Origin: Polyangia bacterium
GTDB taxonomy: Bacteria; Myxococcota_A; Polyangia; Nannocystales; Nannocystaceae
NCBI GenBank assembly: GCA_030430565.1
Contig: JAUIKS010000007.1
Span: forward strand, 124,001 to 188,000
Reading direction: 5' to 3'
Length of the DNA stretch: 64,000 bases
The notes under the pieces are model-generated. The model was not told the origin of the DNA, searched no databases, and was given only the letters and a program-made list of their open reading frames with translations. Both the position numbers and the translations under genes were made by a program. This document shows, one piece after another, positions 49,580-63,400 of the stretch (position 1 is its first letter; each line of letters starts with the position of its first letter).

Positions 49580-50112
49580 TAGCAGCCCGTGGCGAGGGTC
49601 CACGCGCCGCCTCGCGTGGTCCTTCCGCCGCTGGCTTCGTTGGCGAAACTGGTTTCCCCGCCTCGTCCGCGACGAAGCTCCGGCGCGAGCCGATACGCGG
49701 ACTCTCACCACGGGCTGCTTGCCCCGGCTGCTCCCGACGCTTCGACGCGAGGACGACGCGTGGCGAATCGGTCGACGGCCTGGTTTTTACGAACGTCTGC
49801 ACGGCACGCACCGCGCGACGATCGATCGTCGGAGCTCCCGAATAACAGATCGATCGGACATGTCAAAAACATGGTCGGCGCGCCGGCTTGCGGTACACAG
49901 CGAGCATGACGTCCGCGGCCCGCGTCCTCCCCGAAGAAGCCTCGCCCGCTGCTCCCGCCGCCTATGTGTTGCCGCCCTCGCCGCTGCTGCGCTGCCGCCC
50001 GCGCGCGCCCGCGCCCGCGCGCTTTCAGCCGGTCTCGACGCCGATCTCCGGTCGCGGTGACGACGCCCGGGGCGAGCGGGAAGCATCGGCCGCCGACGCG
50101 CGAATAGAGGGG
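49580..50112. other. Intergenic region with an inverted-repeat element
   Basis: About 530 bp between the PEGA-like protein and MurG. It contains the 139-bp IR element (49581-49719). The rest has no supported gene except the uncertain N-terminal extension of MurG (from ATG 49906). Confidence 0.6.
49581..49719. repeat. 139-bp element bounded by 25-bp imperfect inverted repeats
   Basis: Left end AGCAGCCCGTGGCGAGGGTC and the reverse complement of the right end AGCAGCCCGTGGTGAGAGTC agree at 21 of 25 positions. It begins one base after the stop codon of the preceding gene. The left end recurs at 28068, so it is a dispersed family (REP/MITE-like or a terminator-type structure). Confidence 0.65.
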
Positions 50113-51255
50113 GTGAGCAGCGAGACGAAGAGTGACGGCCAGTCCACGCGCGCCGCCGAGAGCGGGCTGCGCGTGATGATCGCGGGCGGCGGGACCGGAG
50201 GGCACCTGTTCCCCGGGATCGCGCTCGCCGAGGAGGTGAAGGCCCGGGGCGGCGAGGTGGTGTTCGTGGGCACCGAGCGCGGCATCGAGTCGCGCGTGCT
50301 GCCCGAGCAGGGCTGGCCGCTCGAGCTGATCGAGGTCTCGGGGATCAAGGGTCGAGGCGTGCGCGGGCTGCTGACGGGCTTGCTCCGGCTGCCGCGCGCG
50401 TGGTGGCAGAGCCGCGCGATCCTGCGTCGAGTTCGTCCCGATGTCGTCATCGGCGTCGGCGGCTACGCGAGCGGGCCGATCGTGGCGACCGCGTCGATGA
50501 TGCGGATCCCGACCGCGATCATGGAGCAGAACAGCATCCCCGGGATCACGAACCGGATCCTCGCGCGGCTCGTCCGGCGCATCTTCACCTCCTTCGATGA
50601 CCTGCGCGGACATTTTCCACGACACAAGATCGTGCGCGCCGGGAACCCGATCCGCCGCGCGCTGCTCGAGCGTCTGCAGGCCGGTGAGGACGAGGGCTCG
50701 GCGCGTGGCTCGGCGCGGCTGTTCGTGTTCGGCGGATCCCAGGGCGCGCGGGCGATCAACGAGCAGCTGCTCGCGGCGGCGCCCGGTCTGCTGCAGGCGC
50801 TGCCGGGGCTCGAGATCTGGCATCAGACCGGGCGAGCCGAGCACGAGCGCGTGCGAGCGGGGTACCGCGCGCTCGGTCTCGAGCAGGTCCGCGTCGACGG
50901 CTTTATCAACGACATGGCGAGCGCGTACCGCTGGGCGGATCTCGTGCTGTGTCGCGCGGGCGCGACCTCCGTCGCCGAGCTCGCGGCGGTCGGACGGCCG
51001 GCGGTGTTGGTGCCGTTCCCGCACGCGACCGACAACCACCAAGAATTTAACGCGCAGGCGCTGGTCGAGCGCGGCGCGGCGGTGCTCCAGCGCCAGTCCG
51101 AGTGGTCCACCGAGGGCCTCAGCGACACGCTCTTGAGCTTGCTCGGCGATCGTGAGCGGCTGGCGAAGATGCGATCCGCGATGCTCGAGGCGGCGCGCCC
51201 GAACGCGGCGGCGCGGATCTTCGAGGAGCTCGTCGCGCTCCGGCGTCGTCCGTAG
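50113..51255 (+). CDS. murG: MurG: UDP-N-acetylglucosamine-N-acetylmuramyl(pentapeptide) pyrophosphoryl-undecaprenol transferase
   Basis: Signature motifs: LRVMIAGGGTGGHLFPGIALAEEV, FVGTERGIESRVLPEQGWPLELIEVSGIKGRG, VRPDVVIGVGGYASGPIVATASMMRIPTAIMEQNSIPGITNRIL, FVFGGSQGARAINEQL, WADLVLCRAGATSVAELAAVGRPAVLVPFPHATDNHQEFNA. This enzyme makes lipid II from lipid I at the inner membrane face. With the GTG at 50113 it is 380 aa, near the normal 355-365; ATG 49906 would add 69 low-complexity residues (ASPAAPAAYVLPPSPLLRCRPRAPAP). There is no other dcw-cluster gene here, so murG stands alone. Confidence 0.92.
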   Translation: MSSETKSDGQSTRAAESGLRVMIAGGGTGGHLFPGIALAEEVKARGGEVVFVGTERGIESRVLPEQGWPLELIEVSGIKGRGVRGLLTGLLRLPRAWWQSRAILRRVRPDVVIGVGGYASGPIVATASMMRIPTAIMEQNSIPGITNRILARLVRRIFTSFDDLRGHFPRHKIVRAGNPIRRALLERLQAGEDEGSARGSARLFVFGGSQGARAINEQLLAAAPGLLQALPGLEIWHQTGRAEHERVRAGYRALGLEQVRVDGFINDMASAYRWADLVLCRAGATSVAELAAVGRPAVLVPFPHATDNHQEFNAQALVERGAAVLQRQSEWSTEGLSDTLLSLLGDRERLAKMRSAMLEAARPNAAARIFEELVALRRRP

Positions 51256-51416
51256 CTCGAGCCCGCGTGAACGCTGGTTTCGCTGTATTTCCGCACCGTT
51301 ACCGCGGCGGGCGCGAGCGGAGTCAAGGCCGCCGCCGGCCCGGATCGGGAGCGTTCACGCCGTCACGGGGCGGGTTGCGTCTAGATGCGACATCTCGGAA
51401 AATAATTCGTGGGCCC

Positions 51417-51797
51417 ATGCGAGTCTTGGTGTTCGAAGATAACGACGTAAACCGACGACTCGTGGGTCGCATGCTCAAGCGACTTGGCCACGAGACGACA
51501 TTCGCGGGCGACGGCGCCTCGGGTCTCGCGTGCTTCGCCGACGGCCAGGTCTTTGATCTCGTGTTCATGGATCTCGAGCTGCCGGACATGACTGGCTACG
51601 ACGCCGCGCGGCGGATTCGCGGCAGCGAGCCCGAGCTCCCGATCATCGCGCTCACGGCCCACGCGGCGGGTGATGTCCGCGGTCGTTGCATCAACGCGGG
51701 CATGAACGACTGCCTCGGCAAGCCGATGCGACTCAGTGACCTAGAGCGCGTGATCAACCGCTGGGTCGCGAAGCGCCAGGGTCACGCGCGCTCGTAG
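51417..51797 (+). CDS. Single-domain response regulator (CheY-like receiver)
   Basis: A 126-aa protein. MRVLVFEDNDVNRRLVGRMLKRLGH with acidic pair Glu7-Asp8, phospho-acceptor Asp52 (LVFMDLELPD), Thr80 (IALTAHA) and Lys102 (GKP). The DNDVNRRLV and the INAGMNDCLGKPMR ending are typical of receivers from hybrid histidine kinases, so it probably acts in a phosphorelay. ATG 51417. Not linked to a kinase gene here. Confidence 0.92.
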   Translation: MRVLVFEDNDVNRRLVGRMLKRLGHETTFAGDGASGLACFADGQVFDLVFMDLELPDMTGYDAARRIRGSEPELPIIALTAHAAGDVRGRCINAGMNDCLGKPMRLSDLERVINRWVAKRQGHARS

Positions 51798-51825
51798 TCG
51801 AGCTCGTCGCGCGTTGTCGTTTGTA

Positions 51826-51839
51826 TGGTCAAATGACCA
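51826..51839. promoter_or_regulatory. Short perfect palindrome TGGTCA-AA-TGACCA downstream of the receiver gene
   Basis: Six-base perfect arms around AA, 28 bp after the stop, in an AT-rich spot. It could be an operator or a weak hairpin; no evidence beyond symmetry. Confidence 0.3.
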
Positions 51840-51975
51840 GCCGCGCGCGTCGTCGTCTCCACGCGCGTCTCTCACTCTCTCGCGTCGTGCTCGCGCGGCG
51901 CTCGGCGTGTCGAAGCGCGCGGACACGCGCGCGGCGAGGAGCGCGTCTGAGTAATCCCCGCGGCGCCAGGTGCTC

Positions 51976-52281
51976 CTAGCCGCCGGGCGCGAGGCCGAAG
52001 AACGCGGCGTTGCGGCGGATGTCGTCGCGGTACCGCGCGGGCACGAGCTCCTCCTCGTAGATCGCCGAGACCGGGCACTCGTCCTGACACGCGCCGCAGC
52101 AGATGCACTCGTCGGGGTTGATGAACAGCTGCAGGCCAGAGAGCCGCTCCGCGCGCGCCTCGGGGGGCACGGCGGCGATTCGCTCGAGCGGGATCGGGCC
52201 GTGGATACAGTCGACGGGGCACACGTTGACGCAGGCGGTGTCGCAGGTTCCTTGGCATTGACGGGTGATGACGTGGGGCAT
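51976..52281 (-). CDS. 4Fe-4S ferredoxin (two-cluster type)
   Basis: A 101-aa protein. MPHVITRQCQGTCDTACVNVCPVDCIHG provides Cys for one cluster and INPDECICCGACQDECPVSAIYEEE the other (Cx2Cx2Cx3CP). The layout is close to the ferredoxins of 'FdxA/7Fe-8Fe' type, with LxxIAAVPPEARAERLSGLQLF between. Small soluble electron carrier. It is divergent from the sigma-54 activator across an AT-rich 137-bp spacer. Confidence 0.92.
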   Translation of the reverse strand: MPHVITRQCQGTCDTACVNVCPVDCIHGPIPLERIAAVPPEARAERLSGLQLFINPDECICCGACQDECPVSAIYEEELVPARYRDDIRRNAAFFGLAPGG

Positions 52282-52360
52282 GCTTGTTGTCAGAGCAAGT
52301 CGCGCGCGATCGTTTTAAAACTATAAAAATCATATGGTTATGATCCGACTTGTTGAATTA

Positions 52361-52407
52361 ACTGAAATATCAGTGCCGAAACACTGAAATCAAACCACCA
52401 CTGAAAT
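52361..52407. promoter_or_regulatory. Three ACTGAAAT direct repeats between the ferredoxin gene and sigma-54 activator
   Basis: ACTGAAAT occurs at 52361, 52383 and 52400, with an inverted TCAGTG at 52370 making a TCAGTG-N6-CACTGA pair. The region is AT-rich and close to the divergent starts (52281 and 52419). It looks like a regulatory site for one or both genes; binding protein unknown. Confidence 0.5.
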
Positions 52408-52418
52408 ACAATTGAATC

Positions 52419-53921
<1,503 letters not shown>

Positions 53922-53924
53922 GCG

Positions 53925-53971
53925 AGCTCAAGGGTCGCGCGCGAGCGGGGCAGGAGCCGCCGGAGGGCGGC
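53925..53971. repeat. Dispersed intergenic repeat (copy B)
   Basis: GAGCTCAAGGGTCGCGCGCG... matches 20402-20448 at about 40 of 47 positions. It starts 4 bp after the stop of the sigma-54 activator gene. Confidence 0.5.
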
Positions 53972-54041
53972 GCAGAGAGCCTGCGCGTCAAGCGGCGCCC
54001 CGGGTGCGCGCGACAAGAGCTCACTCGCTCCGCGCCCTGCG

Positions 54042-54659
54042 TCAAGGCTGCTGCTGCGCGGGGCGCAGGCTGCGGAGGATCTCGGTCAGCTGATTGCCTG
54101 TCTCAGGGGTCACGTTGGGCTGGGCGAGGCCGAGCGCGATCAGGACCTTGTCGTCGGGCGCGAGCACGAGCGCGACGCCGAGCTCGACGGGGGTGTTGTC
54201 CATCACGCCCTTGCCGTCGGCGAACAGCGCCGGCATCCCGTGCAGCTGCGTCTCGCTGAAGCCGCTGACCTCGCTGTCGGTGATGGTCTCCGAGAGCTGC
54301 TTGTCGAGCACCGCGAGCGCCTCGTTGAGATCCGGCGCGGGGACGGCGGTGAACACCATCAGCACGGTCTCGTCGGGCGACATGATCATCAGCGACTCGC
54401 CCTCGCGCTCCTGGTTCCAGGTCGACGGGATCTCGAGCTCGATCGCCGCGCCCGGGTGCCGCACGACGTCCGCCGTCGAGGGCCCGGCCTGCGCGCCCGC
54501 CCCGTCCTCGGTCGCAGGGGCGGTGTCCTCGGCGCTCGGCTCCGCGGGCGCGGACGTCTCACCCTCGGGCTCCGGCGTCTCGCTCTCGCCCTTGTCTTTG
54601 CAACCTGGCGCGAGCGCCAGGAGGAGCGTGATCAGCAGCAGGCGGTTGGTCGCGCGCAC
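54042..54659 (-). CDS. Lipoprotein of unknown function
   Basis: A 205-aa protein. Lipobox LAPGCKD, an acidic Glu/Pro/Thr linker of about 50 residues, then a mixed domain: HPGAAIELEIPSTWNQEREGESLMIMSPDETVLMVFTAVPAPDLNEALAVLDKQLSETITDSEVSGFSETQLHGMPALFADGKGVMDNTPVELGVALVLAPDDKVLIALGLAQPNVTPETGNQLTEILRSLRP. The layout resembles the DUF1795/PsbP-like fold used by bacterial lipoproteins. Function unknown. Confidence 0.75.
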   Translation of the reverse strand: MRATNRLLLITLLLALAPGCKDKGESETPEPEGETSAPAEPSAEDTAPATEDGAGAQAGPSTADVVRHPGAAIELEIPSTWNQEREGESLMIMSPDETVLMVFTAVPAPDLNEALAVLDKQLSETITDSEVSGFSETQLHGMPALFADGKGVMDNTPVELGVALVLAPDDKVLIALGLAQPNVTPETGNQLTEILRSLRPAQQQP

Positions 54660-54668
54660 CGGGAGATT

Positions 54669-55079
54669 CTACATGGACGCGGACGCGGCGGCGCATGGCG
54701 CCGCGCGGACTGCCCGTGAGGAGCGGGTCGTCGCGCGAGGTTCGCGAGAGCGGCACCGGCGGCAGAGGTTGTAGCCCTCGTCCCAGCGCGAGCTCTGGGG
54801 CTCGCTCTCGCCGCACAGCGTGCAGGCCTCGGTGTTGTCGGGGCAGCTCCAGCAGCTTGCGGTTTCACAGAGGAGCTCGCGCCCGCCGGTGGTCGCGCTC
54901 GTCGAGCGGCTCGCAGCGTCGGAGCTCGTCGCGCCGCCGCTCGAGCTCGCGCTCGAGGTCCCGCAGGCCGCGTAGCTGAGCGTCGCTACACCGGCGCGCA
55001 CGCTCCGAGGTGCCCGCCCGTCGCGCCATATCGCGCACGGTAGCACGCGGCCTGGGGAAAAATCGCGACGCGGGGTCAC
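54669..55079 (-). CDS. Possible small Cys-rich lipoprotein (uncertain)
   Basis: A 136-aa frame (GTG start) ending 9 bp before the next lipoprotein gene. It has a possible lipobox (TLSYAAC), an STG linker, and CETASCWSCPDNTEACTLCGESEPQSSRWDEGYNLCRRCRSR, a CxxxC/CxxC cluster that looks like a real metal-binding or disulfide module. The tail beyond CRRC is Arg/Ala-rich and not convincing, so the 3' end may be misread or degenerate. Confidence 0.4.
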   Translation of the reverse strand: MTPRRDFSPGRVLPCAIWRDGRAPRSVRAGVATLSYAACGTSSASSSGGATSSDAASRSTSATTGGRELLCETASCWSCPDNTEACTLCGESEPQSSRWDEGYNLCRRCRSREPRATTRSSRAVRAAPCAAASASM

Positions 55080-55124
55080 ATGGGCGCGCTTGCTGTCGCG
55101 GACGCGCCGTGTTGACGTTCGCGC

Positions 55125-55719
55125 ATGCGTGACGGTCCAGGCGCTCCAGGCGGCCTTGAAGGTCTGACCCTACGTCGCGACTGGATCGATCCCGACGCCG
55201 AGGCGCGCCTGCTCGCCGCGATCGATCGCGCGCCGTGGCGGGACGATCTCAAGCGTCGCGTGCAGCACTACGGCTGGCGGTATCGCTACAAGGCGCGCGC
55301 CGTGACCCCCGAGGATTACCTCGGGCCGCTCCCGACGTGGGCGCAGGAGCTCGCGCGTCGGCTCCACGACCCCGCGGGCGGGCTGATGGCGCGCGCGCCC
55401 GACCAGCTGATCGTCAACGAGTACACGCCCGGGCAGGGGATCTCGCAGCACGTCGATCGCCCGGTGTTCGGCCCGGTGATCGCGTCGCTGAGCCTAGGCT
55501 CGAAGTGCGTCATGAAGTTCACGCGCCCGCGCAGCGATGACGTCCGCGAGCTGGTGCTGCCGCGGCGCAGCCTGCTGATCCTGCGTGGACCCGCGCAGCG
55601 AGTGGCGCCACGCGATCCCGGCGCGGCAGCGCGACGTGATCGACGGTCGCCGGGTGCCGCGGACTCGCCGGGTCTCGCTGACTTTTCGTACAGTCCCTGA
55701 TGTCGCGCGGCTGCGGTGA
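55125..55719 (+). pseudogene. AlkB-like 2OG-Fe(II) DNA/RNA dealkylase with frameshift
   Basis: The frame encodes an AlkB N-terminus (RVQHYGWRYRYKARAVTPEDYLGPLPTWAQELARRL, LIVNEYTPGQGISQHVDRP with His109-x-Asp111, VIASLSLGSKCVMKFTRP, SLLILRG) and then loses the family pattern at about 55585-55590. The other forward frame resumes it: RSEWRHAIPARQRDVIDGRRVPRTRRVSLTFR, with the third iron ligand His and 2OG Arg, to a stop at 55717-55719. A two-base deletion (RG-xP-RSEW) would explain it; an extra C is also possible. Either a broken gene or a sequence error; not a programmed shift on visible evidence. Confidence 0.75.
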
Positions 55720-55803
55720 GGGCGTCATCGGCCGTTCGGTTTTTCTCCGCGCGTCACCCGGTTTTTCAGCCAGCGCGCCACGTCGAGCAAGAGGTCAAAC
55801 GGA

Positions 55804-56286
55804 ATGAAGATTCGCCAGTGCATGACGCGCGATCCGGAGGTCGCGGGACCGAACGACAGCGCGCGCGAGGTCCTGCGAAGGATGCGGACCCAGCGGATCC
55901 GCCACCTGCCCGTGGTCGAGGCGTCCGGGGTCTTGGTGGGCATGATCAGCGAGCGCGACCTGCTGCCGCTCGAGACGCCGCTCGGCGCGCCGCAGCAGGT
56001 CCCGGGTCGCGCGTTCGGGCGGCCGTTTGACGACGCGGACGCGGCCGCGTTCGACGACCCCTGCGTCCGCGATCTGATGACCGCCGAGGTCAAGACCGTC
56101 GAGGCCGAGGACACCTTGCACGTCGCGGTCCGCCTGTTCCTCGAGCATCGATTCGGCGCGCTGCCGGTCGTCGCGCCCGGGGACGCGCAAACGCTCGTCG
56201 GCATCGTCTCGCCGATTGATGTCCTCCAGGCCTGGCACGACCTGTCGACGCGGGCGCTGCGTCGCAATTCGGACAAGCCCGAGTAG
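55804..56286 (+). CDS. CBS-domain pair protein
   Basis: A 160-aa protein with two CBS units: MKIRQCMTRDPEVAGPNDSAREVLRRMRTQRIRHLPVVEASGVLVGMISERDLLPL and VRDLMTAEVKTVEAEDTLHVAVRLFLEHRFGALPVVAPGDAQTLVGIVSPIDVLQA, separated by a short insert with a Pro-rich loop. CBS pairs bind adenosine nucleotides. Stand-alone. Confidence 0.9.
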   Translation: MKIRQCMTRDPEVAGPNDSAREVLRRMRTQRIRHLPVVEASGVLVGMISERDLLPLETPLGAPQQVPGRAFGRPFDDADAAAFDDPCVRDLMTAEVKTVEAEDTLHVAVRLFLEHRFGALPVVAPGDAQTLVGIVSPIDVLQAWHDLSTRALRRNSDKPE

Positions 56287-56412
56287 GAAGATCGCTGCAC
56301 GAACGCTGTACACCGCGTCGATCGCGGCAGTGCGCAAACTCTGGTTGCGCGCGCCGGGCCGTGTTGTCGCGATGTTCGGGGCGGGCCGTATGCTCATGAC
56401 GGTCTATCGCCC

Positions 56413-59355
<2,943 letters not shown>

Positions 59356-59438
59356 CAGGCGGTCACGCGGGCGGGCGGTCGCGCGCGCCCAGCGGGTGGT
59401 ATCGTCGAGGGGCGCGCCCGAGGGCGCGCGCCCTCCTC

Positions 59439-60389
59439 GTGGTCAACTCCAGCCTCCTGCTCGCGACCGCGGCCGCGGTCATCCTCATCGCGGCGACGCT
59501 CGCCGCGGCGGCGCTCAGCCGCGCGCGACCGCGTCCGGGCTGCGCCCTCGTGGTCTACGCGCCGCGCGGTGACTATGTGTCGTTTGAGACATGTTTTATC
59601 AACCCGCTGCGCTCGCGCGCTGAGTCGGTCGCGCTGGCGCCGACGGAGCTGACGCTCGCGCTCGAGCGGCGCGACGGCGTGACGCTCGGGGACTGCGTGC
59701 GCGTGGACGTGGGGCTGCGCCTCGTCGCGCGCCTGCGTCGCGAGCCAGCCGCGATCCTCGAGGCCGCGCGGGCGCACGGAGCCCGCGCCGGCGACCCGGA
59801 GATGATCGCCGAGCAGTTGCTGCCGGCGCTGCGCGGCGCGGTGAAGCGGGCGGCGCGGAAGCTCGAGCTCGAGGAGGCGCTCCTCGATCACGGCGCGCTC
59901 GTCGACCTCGTCGAGGGCGAGCTCGACGCCTCGCTCCTCGGGCCGTACACCCTCGACGCGATCGCGGTCACCCGGCTGTCGATCACCGAGCGCGAGCACC
60001 TCGATCCCAACAACGTCCTCGACGCGCGCGGGCTGAGGAAGCTCGTCACGCGCGAGCAGCACAGAAAGCTCGAGCGCTTCGAGCAGGAGCGCCGCGAGGC
60101 CCAGGCCGTCGCCGAGCAGACGCGCGAGGCCGCCGTCGCGATCGCGCGGCTCGAGCAGCAGCGCGCCCGGGCCGAGGCCCGCCAGGCGATGGAGATCGAG
60201 AAGGCGCGCCTGCGCGAGCTGCAGGCGCTCGCCGAGGCGCGACGGCGGGTGCGGGACTTGGAGCGCGCGGCCCGGGGCGGCGCGGCGTCCCCGGATGACG
60301 AGCTGGCGCGCATCCGCGCCGAGGCTGAGGCCGAGCTCGCCAGGGTGCGCGAGGACGTCGAGGCCGAGACCTCGCGCTCGCGCACCTGA
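59439..60389 (+). CDS. SPFH/flotillin-like membrane protein
   Basis: A 316-aa protein with a GTG start. N-terminal transmembrane helix (SSLLLATAAAVILIAATLAAAAL), a band-7/SPFH-like beta domain (GCALVVYAPRGDYVSFETCFINPLRSRAESVALAPTELTLALERRDGVTLGDCVRVDVGLRLVARLRREPAAILEAARA), the typical long helical extension (LLPALRGAVKRAARKLELEEALLDHGALVDLVEGELDASLLGPYTLDAIAVTRLSITEREHLDPNNVLDARGLRKL) and a coiled coil of about 110 residues rich in Arg, Ala and Glu. Flotillin-like proteins organise membrane microdomains. Assignment by architecture, moderate. Confidence 0.7.
   Translation: MVNSSLLLATAAAVILIAATLAAAALSRARPRPGCALVVYAPRGDYVSFETCFINPLRSRAESVALAPTELTLALERRDGVTLGDCVRVDVGLRLVARLRREPAAILEAARAHGARAGDPEMIAEQLLPALRGAVKRAARKLELEEALLDHGALVDLVEGELDASLLGPYTLDAIAVTRLSITEREHLDPNNVLDARGLRKLVTREQHRKLERFEQERREAQAVAEQTREAAVAIARLEQQRARAEARQAMEIEKARLRELQALAEARRRVRDLERAARGGAASPDDELARIRAEAEAELARVREDVEAETSRSRT
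59575..59592. promoter_or_regulatory. Near-palindrome ATGTGTC-N4-GAGACAT inside the SPFH-like gene (copy 5)
   Basis: ATGTGTCGTTTGAGACAT, arms differ at one position, in the coding sequence for DYVSFET near the N-terminus. A local low-GC dip. It could be coincidental coding; listed because it belongs to the same motif group. Confidence 0.2.
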
Positions 60390-60402
60390 AGCGAGCCGCC
60401 GC

Positions 60403-63400
60403 TCACTCGCCGACGGCGCGACGTCGCCCCGCGAAGATCGCTGGTCGTCGTCGTGCTCGCGTCGCGCGACGGGGCGCGCTCGCGGCTCGGCCTGGCTCGT
60501 GACCCAGGAGGCGCGCGAACCAGGCGTCGGTCTCGGCGACGATCTCGATCGTCGCGTCGTCGGCGCTCTCCATGAGCGCGCGCGCGGCCTGCATGCCCGA
60601 CATCACGCTCGCCTCGATGCAGCCGCAGTTGAAGCCGTTGTCGATCCAGTCGCCGGTCAGCACGAGGTTTAAAAAGCCCGAGTCATCGGCGCGCAGGCGC
60701 AGCCGCGAGGTCCCCGGGAGCGCCTGCACGTAGCGGTGTGAGCCCGAGGTGTTGGCGCGCCAGTACTGGGCGGCGAAGCGCGCAGGCCCCTCGCGGCCCT
60801 CGGGGTCGTGCAGCGCCGCCCAGCGCGTCTGCGGGTCCGCGAGCGCCGGCCACAGATCGACGCAGACGCGGTCGTAGTAGGCGCGCGCCTCCTCGCCGAC
60901 GCGGCGCGTCGCCTCGGCCAGCGAGGTCCCAGCTGCCTGATCGGACATGACGCCGCAGAAGTAGGCGACGTGGCGCGGCGCGTCCGTCTCGCCCCACTCC
61001 TCGGACCACAGCGTGTGGCTCATGTCGCAGTAGGTGTCCACCGGGTCGAGGTAGGTGCCGAGGATCGGCGAGGGCTCGCGCCAGCCGAGGCCGGCGAGGT
61101 CGCGGCGCATCCACAGCTGGTAGGACTGCGTGGCGACGCTGCCGAGGCCGGTGAGCATCGCCTCCCAGCGCGGATCGGCGGCGCGCAGCTCACGGCAGAT
61201 CGAGCCGAGCGCCGGGGCGGGGATGCCGAGCACGATCTCGTCGAAGTCCCGGCCGCGCGTCAGCGTCCGCGCGTCCGCGTGGGGGTAGTCCGGCGGCGCG
61301 CCGACGTGCTCGAGGTCGGTCTCCGCCCGCGCGAGCGCGGCCTTGAGCCGGTCCCCGTCCACCAGCTGCTCGTAGCGCGGCTCGCTCGGCCAGCACGGCA
61401 GCCCGCGGACGTCGACGAGCGGCTCGTAGCCCCGGCGCGGGCGCGCCTGCCGGGTGATGTGCACGGCCTCGACCGCGCGCTCGTCCGCCGACAGCTCGAG
61501 GCGCTCGACGTGATGGAAGAACTCGAACTTCACGCCGCGCCGGCGCAGCACCTCGTACAGCGGCGCGAAGATGACGTCGCCCATGCCGCTCGTCATCTTG
61601 AACACGACCGCGCCCTTGTAGGTCAGCAGCATCCGCAGGGCGCCGCGCAGCGCGGCGCCGGCGGCGAAGGCCGGGCGCGCCGGGTCTCCGCCCTTAAACG
61701 AGAAGCCGGCGTTGTAGATGAAGCGGACCGCGGGCGACTCGTGCACGGTCGGGTGGGGCTGGGCGCCGTGACGCAGCAGCCACTCGCGCAGGTCGAGGTG
61801 GTCGATCGAGTCGAAGCCGCGCTCGACGAGCTCGTCCTCGATGACGCCGATCACGATCGTCGCGCCGACGTCGAGCAGCTCCCACAGAATTCGCAGGTCG
61901 TCGTTGTCGAGGCGCGCGCGGAACACTGGCCACAGGCGCGCGCGCAGCCGGGCGAGCCGGCGAGCGAGCGCGCGCTGATGCTCGCGATCTCCGGACCGCG
62001 CGGACAGCCGACGCACGAGCGAGAGCGCGAGCCGCAGCGTCACCCAGGTCGTCGGCGTGAGCGTCCGGGCGAGCCGCTTGGCGACGCGCGAGAGCGGGTC
62101 CTGGCGCTGGCCCTGGCTCGCGTCGACATCGGCGCCGCGGTAGACGTGGGCGCGGGCGCGATCCTCGAGAAGGCCGATGAGACAGCCGCACAGCGTCTCG
62201 ACGCTCGTCCACAGCCCCGGGACATCCTCGCCGTCGCCGGGCTCCTGCGAGTTGGTCGGGAACGGCAGGCGCCAGCGCGCCCAGTCGTCGCCGCGGCGCT
62301 CGTTGAGGACGACGTAGCTCTGCGGCGTGAAGGCCTCGCGCCAGCTCGCGATCGGCGCGCCCGCGGGGCGATCGAGCTCGTCGTAGCAGCGGCGGATCAG
62401 GCGGAACGCGTTCTCGTAGAAGCCGTACCAGACGTGCAGACCGTGCTCCTCGATCCGCGCGCCCCCGCCGTTGGAGAGCTCGCGCCCGCTCGCGCCCTTA
62501 CCCCCGAGCCGCCAGCCGTTGACGTAGACGGTGATGTCGACCGGCTCGCGGCCTGGCTCGGAGAGCTCGTAGGCGGCCGTCAGCGCCGAGATGCCGCCGC
62601 CGAGGATCGCCACGCGGGGGCGCGGGGTCGCCCTGTCGGTCGGCGTCGCGCGCCGCGGCGACGCGCGCCAGACCACGCGGCCGGCGTCCATGCGTACATC
62701 TGCCTTGAAAGACAGGCAGGCGGCGACCGGCTGCGGGCCGACGCGGAGCCCGAGATCGCGGGCGACGGGGTGCGAGCGCAGCGAGTGCAGCGTGAAGGTC
62801 AGCCTCGACGCGCGCCTGCCGAGGTGGATCGCGCGCGTCCGCGTGAGCGTGATCGGGGCCTCGACGATCGCTTGGTGGGCCGCGCGCTGCGGCGCCTCGG
62901 CGTCCCGGGCCTGCTGGAGGCCGACCACGCGCGCCGGCCCGGCGGCGCCGCGCAGCAGCTCGAGCAGCGAGCGCTCCTCGCGGTCGGGCAGCAGTCGCGC
63001 GAGCGCGCGGGGGAGCTCGGTCAGCGAGCCGGCGGGCTCGAGCTGCGGGCGGCGGCGGGAGCTGTCCTCGGAGACCTCCCACAGCGTGTGCTGACCGAGT
63101 CTGGGGGCGGAGTGATCGGCGCTGGTGCGCACGCCGAAGACCTCGGTCACCAGGCGCAGCGGCGCGTCGGGCCGAGCCGGCAGCTCGAGGCGCGCGAGCT
63201 GCTTGGGCAGACCGAACAGCTCGCGGCCGGTGACCATGGTGTGCGGATCGTCGACGAAGATGTAGGGCGCGAACATCACGAGGCGCGCGCCGGCGCCGTC
63301 ACGCGCGAGCGCGGGCACCCACAGCGCGACGTCGCGGTAGCGGATCGCGCCGCGCGCTGGATCGTCGGAGACCAGCTGCTCGACGTGGGCGCCGATCAGG

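Noticed and set aside
55580..55600. Programmed frameshift in the AlkB-like gene
   Set aside because: No slippery heptamer or downstream structure is evident; a simple deletion or sequencing error explains the sequence.
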